Shown here one piece after another: positions 1 through 5,066 of a stretch of 8,605 nt of DNA; the stretch's first letter is position 1; every line of letters starts with the position of its first letter. Source of the stretch: Micrococcales bacterium (GTDB taxonomy: Bacteria; Actinomycetota; Actinomycetes; S36-B12; UBA5976); assembly GCA_024640585.1 (NCBI GenBank), contig JAHEEQ010000128.1:1-8605 (forward strand), in the 5' to 3' direction. Position numbers and translations under genes: made by a program. The notes beneath the pieces were generated by a model. It was not told where the DNA came from, made no database searches, and saw nothing but the letters and a program-made list of their open reading frames with translations.

Positions 1-73
1 CCTCTTGATTCCAAATTCGAGCACACTCAGTCGCGATTGTTGAAGTTGCACCGATGATTACGATTCTTTTCAT
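1..73 (-). CDS. Short-chain dehydrogenase/reductase, DprE2-like (N-terminal fragment)
   Basis: Only the first 24 codons are in the window; the gene continues past the left edge. The visible start reads MKRIVIIGATSTIATECARI: a beta strand followed by a GATSxIA nucleotide-binding turn and a helix, as at the start of NAD(P)H-dependent short-chain reductases. The start ATG (73-71) overlaps the stop of the upstream oxidase by one base (TAATG), with an AGG six bases ahead of it. Known: in mycobacteria DprE2 reduces the 2-keto intermediate made by DprE1 to decaprenyl-phosphoryl-arabinose. Inference: its place directly after the DprE1-like gene, with coupled translation, makes the DprE2 role the best call. 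The fragment itself proves only the Rossmann-type start; the last glycine of the classic motif is alanine, which is seen in some relatives. Confidence 0.75.
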   Translation of the reverse strand, partial: MKRIVIIGATSTIATECARIWNQE

Positions 74-1362
74 TAACTACCTAACAATCTGCGGGACATT
101 GCGGAACTTATTTTAGGGTCACGGAATTTATTAAAATTCTTAATCTGCTCGTAGCTTTTTTCAAACATTTCGCGTGACATTCTCGCATCTTTCGCCAAAT
201 ACAAACGGCCATTTGCGGCTGAAACAATTGCATCAAGACGCTTGAACAAGTTTTCTGTGTCTGCACCGCGGTTTGGGAAATCCAAAGCAAGAGTGGTTCC
301 AGGCATTGGAAAGCTCAACAAGCCAAGAGAAGGTTGATCGCCAAAGGCTTTTAAAACCCCGAGCACAGACCCCTGTCCAGATTTACTTATTTCCGACAGC
401 ATCTCTTTGGTCGCGTCAAGTGCATTTTCAGGCGGAACCACACTTTGGTACTGATAAAACCCTTTTGGACCATACACCTTGTTCCATTCGATCACTCCAT
501 CTAGTGGATAAAAGAATTTTTCATAATGCACGGTTGATTTTCGAGGTTTGATTCGATTGAGGGTGTAATAGCCGAGGTTTCCAGGTTTCAATGTGAGTCT
601 GTTTATCAATGAAACTGGCGGTTGCACTGGAAAGGTGATTCCGTTTTTGAACTTTGCTTCCTTTTGCAGCACCGACCGATTTCCTACCATCAACAATCCG
701 TGGTTTTTGCGTTTAGTGGTGCAGTCAATCCATGAGACTGAGTTTTCCCAGACTGAATTTGTCTCGGCTGTGAGTTTGAAAAACTCCTCAATACTTCCAA
801 ACGGAATGGTTTCGGTATCGATCCAAGGCCCCGAGATTCTTTGTAATTGCAAACTTGCCTTTGATATCACACCCGTTAGACCAATACCACCAATTGTTGC
901 GGCAAACCATTTTTGGTTCTTTGCCCGCGAACATTCCAGCACATCGCCGTCACTTCTAATTAATGTGAAATTCAAAACATTGTGAGAAAAGGTTCCGTGC
1001 ACATGGTGGCTTTTTCCGTGCACATCGTTTGCGATTGCTCCACCGACCGTAACAAACTGAGTCCCAGGAGTAACTGGAAGCGCCCAGCCATGTGGAGCGA
1101 AGTGACGCTGAATATCGCGGAGCAAGACTCCTGCTTCGCAAGTTAAGACTCCCGAATCGGAATCAAATGAAATAAAACGGTCCATACTTGCCATCGCAAG
1201 CAATGAGCCTTCAGGGTTCAAACAGACATCGCCATAACTTCGACCAACACCATATGCAAGCGAACTTTTTCGCTCGTGCAGACTCGGCGCAATCTGCTCC
1301 ACATCCGTAAGGATTTTCACTTCGCTATTGGCAGGTGTCAAACGACCCCAAGACTCAAACAT
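73..1362 (-). CDS. dprE1: DprE1-like FAD-dependent decaprenylphosphoryl-beta-D-ribose 2-oxidase
   Basis: A 429-residue FAD-linked oxidase of the DprE1 type, expected to oxidise the C2 hydroxyl of polyprenyl-phosphoryl-ribose to a keto intermediate on the way to the arabinose donor. N-terminal FAD-binding part: GVGRSYGD (about residues 38-45), then PVTPGTQFVTVGGAIANDVHGKSHH, in which His115 and Lys117 match the conserved active-site His132/Lys134 region of the mycobacterial enzyme, and an IGGIGLTG segment near 157-164. C-terminal substrate domain: VLKAFGD, SFPMPGTTLALDFP and LYLAKDAR, with Lys391 matching catalytic Lys418. Odd point: the residue aligning with mycobacterial Cys387 is Ala359. 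Start: a TTG lies one codon earlier, but the ATG at 1362 overlaps the UbiA stop as TGATG, so I use the ATG. It is slightly shorter than the mycobacterial protein. Central gene of a three-gene coupled operon. Confidence 0.9.
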   Translation of the reverse strand: MFESWGRLTPANSEVKILTDVEQIAPSLHERKSSLAYGVGRSYGDVCLNPEGSLLAMASMDRFISFDSDSGVLTCEAGVLLRDIQRHFAPHGWALPVTPGTQFVTVGGAIANDVHGKSHHVHGTFSHNVLNFTLIRSDGDVLECSRAKNQKWFAATIGGIGLTGVISKASLQLQRISGPWIDTETIPFGSIEEFFKLTAETNSVWENSVSWIDCTTKRKNHGLLMVGNRSVLQKEAKFKNGITFPVQPPVSLINRLTLKPGNLGYYTLNRIKPRKSTVHYEKFFYPLDGVIEWNKVYGPKGFYQYQSVVPPENALDATKEMLSEISKSGQGSVLGVLKAFGDQPSLGLLSFPMPGTTLALDFPNRGADTENLFKRLDAIVSAANGRLYLAKDARMSREMFEKSYEQIKNFNKFRDPKISSAMSRRLLGS

Positions 1363-2252
1363 CAAACTATCCAGCCTTCAGCGCCAACTACAACTAATAC
1401 TGCAACTATCAACCCAGCAGCGATACTGACCGGATCTTTAGTCGCGTAAAGAAGCGGATCATCTGCAATTTCGCCGCGGTGAGTTTTTAACCAGATTCTG
1501 AAAATCCACATCAACAGAATTGGAACTGTTCCCCATATAACAAATGGAGAGCGATATAAGGCAACAATCGAACCGCTATTTACATAAAGCGCCAGCACAA
1601 GTGCGGCGATTAATCCTGAACCAACCCCAAAGCTCAAAATCAGATTTGCATCGGAATTTTGATAACCACGACCTATTGAATGTTCCCTACCTTGAGAAAC
1701 ATTTATCGCGATTTCACCATAACGCTTGGCAAAAGCTAAAGAAAGAAATAAGAATCCAGAACATGCAAGCAGCCAAAATGAAACTTTAATATCTATAACG
1801 GAAGCGCCTGCCAAAATCCGGAGAGTGTAAAGGGCCGCTAATGTAAAACAATCTATTAAAGCAATTTGTTTTAGCCAGAATGTGTAAAGCAACGTCAGTG
1901 AGAAATATCCAAACAGCCAGAACATAAAATTTGGGTTGACTAATGAGGACATCACAGATGCTGCGATAAGCAATCCAGCAGTTAGCCACCCCGCGAATCC
2001 AGCAGTTACTTCTCCAGCGGCAATAGGGCGATTTTGCTTAATTGGATGTTGGCGATCTGATTCGACATCGAATATGTCATTGATTACGTAGACTGCCGAG
2101 GCACAGAAACTAATCGCTAGGAATGCGAATAGATATTTGTGGCGTTGTTCAGCTTGAGGAAATTGGTGCGCCGCCAGAACTGGCACAAATATAAGTAAGT
2201 TCTTGACCCATTGCCGAAGCCGCAAAAGGCGAATGTACGGATTTTTCCTCAT
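1362..2252 (-). CDS. ubiA: UbiA-family decaprenyl-phosphate phosphoribosyltransferase (DPPR synthase-like)
   Basis: An integral-membrane prenyltransferase of 296 residues, the normal length. The first Asp-rich motif is NDIFDVESD (about 58-66), followed by HPIKQNRPIAAG; the second motif is AFAKRYGE (about 173-180). The C-terminal part has RGEIADDPLLYATKDP, typical of the phosphoribosyl-transferring branch (Rv3806c type) rather than quinone or heme UbiA enzymes. Several hydrophobic segments surround these motifs, and LRLRQWVKN near the N-terminus is also family-like. Role (family knowledge): transfers 5-phosphoribose from PRPP to polyprenyl phosphate in the cytoplasmic membrane. The phosphatase needed before DprE1 is not in the window. 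A TTG two codons upstream (2258) is an alternative start; neither start has a strong ribosome-binding site. First gene of the UbiA-DprE1-DprE2 set, coupled to dprE1 by a TGATG overlap. Confidence 0.88.
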   Translation of the reverse strand: MRKNPYIRLLRLRQWVKNLLIFVPVLAAHQFPQAEQRHKYLFAFLAISFCASAVYVINDIFDVESDRQHPIKQNRPIAAGEVTAGFAGWLTAGLLIAASVMSSLVNPNFMFWLFGYFSLTLLYTFWLKQIALIDCFTLAALYTLRILAGASVIDIKVSFWLLACSGFLFLSLAFAKRYGEIAINVSQGREHSIGRGYQNSDANLILSFGVGSGLIAALVLALYVNSGSIVALYRSPFVIWGTVPILLMWIFRIWLKTHRGEIADDPLLYATKDPVSIAAGLIVAVLVVVGAEGWIV

Positions 2253-2331
2253 ACGCAATTACCAATTTCAAAATCCCTAGTTTTGGATTTTGTAACGAAT
2301 TGATTCGCACCATGCACGCTCCCAAGTCTAG
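2253..2331 (-). promoter_or_regulatory. Intergenic leader upstream of ubiA with a short dyad
   Basis: This 79-base gap separates the histidine kinase from ubiA on the same strand. It holds a perfect 12-base dyad, CGAAT-TG-ATTCG (2296-2307 on the plus strand), and a second, weaker inverted repeat, AAATCC/GGATTT (2272-2277 and 2285-2290, loop of eight). An AT-rich TTACAAAAT stretch next to the dyad on the minus strand could be a -10 region, but I see no matching -35. It may hold a separate promoter for the arabinan-donor genes, or may only be a spacer in one long transcript. Confidence 0.3.
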
Positions 2332-3660
2332 TTATCTTGAGATTGGCGCTGTAATCCTCAGAAGCATTCCACCTAGATAGCTCTTGCCTAACACGAGTGT
2401 TCCGCCATGCTGGAGCACGATCTGTTGAACAATGCTCAATCCCAGCCCAGTTCCTTTACCTTCGGATTTTCGTTTGTCGAAGCGAGATAATTCGTCTGCG
2501 AAATCCACTAAATAACTTTCAGGCATGCCTTCGCCGGAATCCTCGTATTGAAGGGTCCAATTCCCATCTTCGATAAAGGTAAACACATCCACAGAATCAT
2601 GAACTTTGGTGTGACTCAAGGTGTTTGAGACCAAGTTATCAATTAATCTGGTCATTAAAGCTTGAGAGACTATTACTTCCTCTTCGCACTCATCTACCAA
2701 ATGCAGTGGGCGTTCCGGCTGCAGTTCTTGCAAGATGCTGAATCGCTCTCTAACCAGATCACCTAAATTAATTTCGTCAGAAATTTCATAATTTATAGCG
2801 CCTAATTTAGACATCAGAAGAATGTCATCAATCAGCCTAGTCATGTGGTTGATTTCACTTTGCATAATTTCAAACGCTCGCAAATTATCTTCTGAATCAG
2901 AGTACTTTTGCATGAGTATCTCGGCATACCCCTTGATTGATGTCAGAGGTGTTTTAAGCTCATGCGAAATATCCCCGAGCAACTCTTGCATTTCGTTTGT
3001 ATGTTTTTGAAGTGAAGATGCCATAGCGGAGATTGAAGTTGAAAGGACTGCGACCTCTGAAGTTCCAGAATACTTGGTTAGTTCGCCTTGCAATTCGCCA
3101 TTGGCAATTAGATCGGCTTCCAGACTCAACTTCTTCAATGCTGATAGATCTTTATTCATGACAGCAAATACAAAAAAGACACTCAGCAAAAGGAATGCAA
3201 GTATTGAGATGGCTATCTGTCTTGTTAAAGTTGCTATTGAGGAATGCACATCCGAAAGCCCTGACGCAAGAATCACATACGAACTATTCGAAAGATCTAT
3301 AGACCTAATCAGATAAGAACCCTTGCCAGATATTTCAATGGGCTTCGACAATGCTGACTTAACATCTGATTTCTTCAGTTTCTTGACCTGAATTTCAGTT
3401 TCAGAGAAACTTAAGAGCTCTCCTTTATCATCGTACATGCCAACAAGGAGTTCAAAATCTGTGTTTGCGGCCACACTGAAAGATGAAGTAATTGGTGAAT
3501 CTTCCAATAGATTGATTTCGTTTAGAGCTGTCTGCATTTGGGAAGCCAAGCGATTCTTGGCGTCTCTCTCTACCAAATTAATAAATATGAATCCGAAAGA
3601 AGTTAGCGCCATAGAGAAAATAAGCGCAACACTTATTAAAACTCTTGTCCTAAGTTTCAT
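2332..3660 (-). CDS. Membrane sensor histidine kinase (HAMP-HisKA-HATPase)
   Basis: A 442-residue sensor kinase. Residues about 7-28 form a first membrane helix, about 30-147 an extracytoplasmic sensing region, and about 148-168 a second helix. A HAMP linker follows (about 169-221). The dimerisation/phosphoacceptor domain has ISHELKTPLTSIKGY with His233 as the expected phosphorylation site. The ATP-binding domain shows an N box (LIDNLVSNTLSH, about 339-350), a G1 box (DSGEGMP, 374-380), an F-box-like SRFD, and a G2 box (GKGTGLGLSI, 401-410). All key residues are present, so it should be active. Start ATG overlaps the regulator stop as ATGA, giving coupled translation and a firm start. Partner: the response regulator just upstream. 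The sensed signal cannot be read from the sequence; the sensor loop has hydrophobic strand-like segments that could be PAS/Cache-like, which is a guess. Confidence 0.95.
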   Translation of the reverse strand: MKLRTRVLISVALIFSMALTSFGFIFINLVERDAKNRLASQMQTALNEINLLEDSPITSSFSVAANTDFELLVGMYDDKGELLSFSETEIQVKKLKKSDVKSALSKPIEISGKGSYLIRSIDLSNSSYVILASGLSDVHSSIATLTRQIAISILAFLLLSVFFVFAVMNKDLSALKKLSLEADLIANGELQGELTKYSGTSEVAVLSTSISAMASSLQKHTNEMQELLGDISHELKTPLTSIKGYAEILMQKYSDSEDNLRAFEIMQSEINHMTRLIDDILLMSKLGAINYEISDEINLGDLVRERFSILQELQPERPLHLVDECEEEVIVSQALMTRLIDNLVSNTLSHTKVHDSVDVFTFIEDGNWTLQYEDSGEGMPESYLVDFADELSRFDKRKSEGKGTGLGLSIVQQIVLQHGGTLVLGKSYLGGMLLRITAPISR

Positions 3661-4340
3661 TTCATTTCCTCAATTTTGAAACCAACACCACGAATTGTCT
3701 TTATCTGAATTAAAGATTCGCTAGGAATCTTCTTACGGAGATACGAAATATAAGTGTCTAGAACCGAGGTATTGGTTTCGAAATCAAAGCCCCACACCTC
3801 TCGCATTAAAACTTGTTTGCGAACAACTTTATCTTTATTTTCCATTAATACCTGTAATAATGTGAATTCCGTTGGAGAAATTTCAAGTTCCAATCCATCG
3901 CAAATTACTATGTGTTTGTCATAATCTAGGGTCAATTTGCCGAGAGAATAAAGTTGATTCTCTAAAGATTTACCTGAACGTCTCAAAACGGCTCTAATAC
4001 GCAAGACCAATTCTTCAAGACCGAATGGCTTTGTGATGTAGTCATCAGCGCCTTCGCGCAGTCCTTCATTTATATCCAACTTTTCGCTTCTTGCAGTCAA
4101 AGCGATAAAAGGTATTTCGTTGCCAGTTTTTCGCAAGGATTTCAAAAGTTCAAATCCAGACAGGCCTGGAAGATTTATGTCGCTCACGATTAAATCTGGT
4201 TTGATCGTTGGTATTTTGCTCGCTACGGTTTCAACTGATGCAAAGGCAATAACTTCGAATCCAGCGATGCCCAAGGCGTCGACTAATAAATTGCGAAGTG
4301 ACTCATCATCTTCGACTACAAGGATTCTTTGACCGCTCAC
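3657..4340 (-). CDS. OmpR/PhoB-family response regulator
   Basis: A 227-residue two-domain DNA-binding regulator, normal for the family. Receiver domain (about 4-118): acidic pair Asp11/Asp12, phosphoacceptor Asp54 in LIVSDINLPG, Thr82 in ALTAR, Tyr101 and Lys104 in DDYITKPFG. C-terminal winged helix (about 127-225): ISPTEFTLLQVL, then VLDTYISYLRKKI (recognition-helix region) and IKTIRGVGFKI (wing). It is phosphorylated by the kinase that overlaps its 3' end by four bases. Start: I choose GTG at 4340, which places the receiver at the usual distance from the N-terminus. An in-frame TTG at 4388 would add 16 Lys/Arg-rich residues outside the receiver fold and run through what looks like promoter DNA. 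The weakness of the GTG choice is that the AAAGGGG upstream is 13 bases away, longer than ideal. Confidence 0.93.
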   Translation of the reverse strand: MSGQRILVVEDDESLRNLLVDALGIAGFEVIAFASVETVASKIPTIKPDLIVSDINLPGLSGFELLKSLRKTGNEIPFIALTARSEKLDINEGLREGADDYITKPFGLEELVLRIRAVLRRSGKSLENQLYSLGKLTLDYDKHIVICDGLELEISPTEFTLLQVLMENKDKVVRKQVLMREVWGFDFETNTSVLDTYISYLRKKIPSESLIQIKTIRGVGFKIEEMK

Positions 4341-4343
4341 GAT

Positions 4344-4394
4344 GCAATTCTTACCCCTTTTAAGGCGTTTATTAACCTTCTTAGGCAATTCTTA
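4344..4394 (-). repeat. 10-base direct repeat upstream of the response regulator
   Basis: The minus-strand decamer TAAGAATTGC occurs twice, at 4344-4353 and 4385-4394. The copies start 41 bases apart, close to four helical turns. Both lie in the DNA just before the regulator's GTG, where its own promoter is expected. It could be a protein-binding site or duplicated -10-like sequence; no function is shown. Confidence 0.4.
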
Positions 4395-4411
4395 GCCGCT
4401 TTGGAATAGTG

Positions 4412-4441
4412 TTCTGGGAAATTCTCAGAATTTTCCCAGAA
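4412..4441. promoter_or_regulatory. Candidate operator: three helically phased 9-mers in a near-perfect dyad
   Basis: Outer arms TTCTGGGAAA (4412-4421) and TTTCCCAGAA (4432-4441) are perfect inverted repeats of 10 bases. The inner arms AATTCT and AGAATT pair around C4426, so the whole element is a dyad with a single extra T. Read along one strand it is also three related 9-mers: TTCTGGGAA (4412), TTCTCAGAA (4422) and TTCCCAGAA (4433), offset by 10 and 11 bases, about one DNA turn each. It lies between divergent genes. No T run follows on either strand, so it is not a standard terminator. PhoB/OmpR-type regulators usually bind direct repeats spaced 10-11 bases, so the adjacent regulator is the prime candidate ligand (inference). 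Confidence 0.6.
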
Positions 4442-4450
4442 TCGCGGTCT

Positions 4451-4456
4451 CATACT
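4451..4456 (+). promoter_or_regulatory. Possible -10 element for the small exported protein gene
   Basis: CATACT lies nine bases after the end of the three-repeat operator and about 40 bases before the ATG at 4496. It matches TATAAT at four of six positions, and no good -35 is seen because the operator occupies that place. This layout is what is known for promoters activated by PhoB-type regulators. Weak on its own sequence. Confidence 0.25.
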
Positions 4457-4495
4457 TCTGCCGTCAGGGCAAATAACCTTGGCGAAGGAGTAGAA

Positions 4496-4981
4496 ATGAA
4501 AACATTAATCGCAAAAGTTCTGATTGCTGCACTTGCAATTGCAGGAATCAGCACCACTGCAGCTTCAGCTGTCGAATCCAGCGAAGTAGCTGCCGTTGTA
4601 GTAGCACCAGCAGATGCAATTGCTTCATATGATGCTGTTTTGGCTTCGTACGAATCAGCACTTGCTGCATACGACGCAAGTGCAAAGACAAAAGCCGATT
4701 TCAAGGTCTTGAAGGAAGCTTTCAAGCCACTTGGAAAGGCTTTCCGCGATGCAAATAAATCAATTGAGAAGAACTTTAAATCAGTTGTGAAGTCTGCAAA
4801 GCAAGCTCGTCGTGAAGCACTTACAAGTGCCACTAATTCGGCTGAAAAAACTGCAGCAAGAGCAGTTTTTGCATCTGCACTAGCTGCTGCAACCCAAGTT
4901 CGAGATGATCAAATGGCTGATCTCGGTGAACTTCCAAACTTGCCTACCAAACCAAATGGTGGGAAAGGCAAGAACCGCTAA
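4496..4981 (+). CDS. Small exported alanine-rich helical protein, family not recognised
   Basis: A 161-residue protein I cannot place in a known family. Residues 1-25 are a clear Sec signal peptide (Lys2/Lys7, hydrophobic core, ASA before Val26). The mature part is about 136 residues, rich in Ala and Lys, with no Cys, and looks almost wholly helical. Residues 43-63 are three heptads of the form A-(S/A)-Y-(D/E)-(A/S)-x-(L/A), with Tyr at 45, 52 and 59. A Lys/Arg-rich amphipathic stretch follows (about 64-111). The tail (about 149-161) is Pro/Gly/Lys-rich and ends GGKGKNR. Net charge is about +5. Start: GAAGGAG five bases before ATG 4496 and the signal peptide fix it. It has its own terminator, so it is a single-gene unit, and it shares an intergenic region with the two-component system. 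A periplasm/cell-wall role is inferred from export only. Confidence 0.9.
   Translation: MKTLIAKVLIAALAIAGISTTAASAVESSEVAAVVVAPADAIASYDAVLASYESALAAYDASAKTKADFKVLKEAFKPLGKAFRDANKSIEKNFKSVVKSAKQARREALTSATNSAEKTAARAVFASALAAATQVRDDQMADLGELPNLPTKPNGGKGKNR
4622..4684 (+). repeat. Three tandem 21-base units coding for Tyr-containing heptads
   Basis: Three in-frame, degenerate 21-base units (4622-4642, 4643-4663, 4664-4684) encode ASYDAVL, ASYESAL and AAYDASA. The protein pattern is better kept than the DNA, as expected for an old coiled-coil-like duplication under selection rather than a recent slippage event. Confidence 0.6.
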
Positions 4982-5011
4982 GGAATTTCCTTCGCATAAT
5001 TCTCCATAGTG

Positions 5012-5049
5012 GTGAATGGGTCTCAGATTTGAGGCCCATTCACTTTTTT
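5012..5049 (+). terminator. Intrinsic terminator of the small exported protein gene
   Basis: GTGAATGGG (5012-5020) pairs with CCCATTCAC (5035-5043). The stem continues inward through a T-G wobble and CTCA/TGAG to a four-base loop, GATT (5026-5029). That makes a stem of about 14 pairs, followed at once by six T residues (5044-5049). This is a textbook Rho-independent terminator, 30 bases after the stop codon. It also insulates the transporter gene that starts 18 bases later. Confidence 0.92.
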
Positions 5050-5054
5050 CTGTC

Positions 5055-5060
5055 TATTGT
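5055..5060 (+). promoter_or_regulatory. Probable -10 element of a leaderless transcript for the MFS gene
   Basis: TATTGT fits the actinobacterial TANNNT -10 pattern and ends exactly six bases before the A of ATG 5067, so transcription would start at or next to the start codon. There is no Shine-Dalgarno-like sequence, and only 17 bases separate the terminator T run from the ATG. Leaderless mRNAs are common in Actinobacteria (established knowledge). No clear -35 is visible at 16-18 bases; TTGAGG at 5029 is 20 bases away and inside the terminator stem. Confidence 0.5.
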
Positions 5061-5066
5061 GTCCCA

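Noticed and set aside
743..752. TTTTCCCAGA within dprE1, identical to part of the central dyad
   Set aside because: A single half-site in coding sequence without the other two repeats; best explained by chance.
593..985. 130-codon open frame on the plus strand inside dprE1
   Set aside because: It is antisense to a well-supported gene, has no ribosome-binding site and no recognisable protein features.
2272..2290. AAATCC/GGATTT inverted repeat as a terminator of the histidine kinase gene
   Set aside because: A stem of six mostly A-T pairs with an eight-base loop is too weak to call.
4341..4388. TTG at 4388 as the response-regulator start
   Set aside because: It adds 16 Lys/Arg-rich residues ahead of the receiver domain and crosses the repeated promoter-like DNA. 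The GTG at 4340 gives the normal family length.
4412..4441. The dyad as a bidirectional terminator or attenuator
   Set aside because: Genes on both sides read away from it, no T tract follows on either strand, and the phased 9-mers fit a protein-binding site better.
4409..4495. GTG at 4409 as an earlier start of the small exported protein
   Set aside because: It would translate the operator-like dyad, put 29 residues before a clean signal peptide, and has no ribosome-binding site. The ATG at 4496 has GAAGGAG at the right spacing.
4450..4833. 127-codon open frame on the minus strand over the small exported protein
   Set aside because: It is the mirror of an Ala/Ser-rich coding region, where reverse frames stay open by composition. 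It has no start signal and would run across the operator side.
5016..5066. GTG at 5016 as the transporter start
   Set aside because: It lies inside the terminator stem, and the added 17 residues do not look like a transporter N-terminus.
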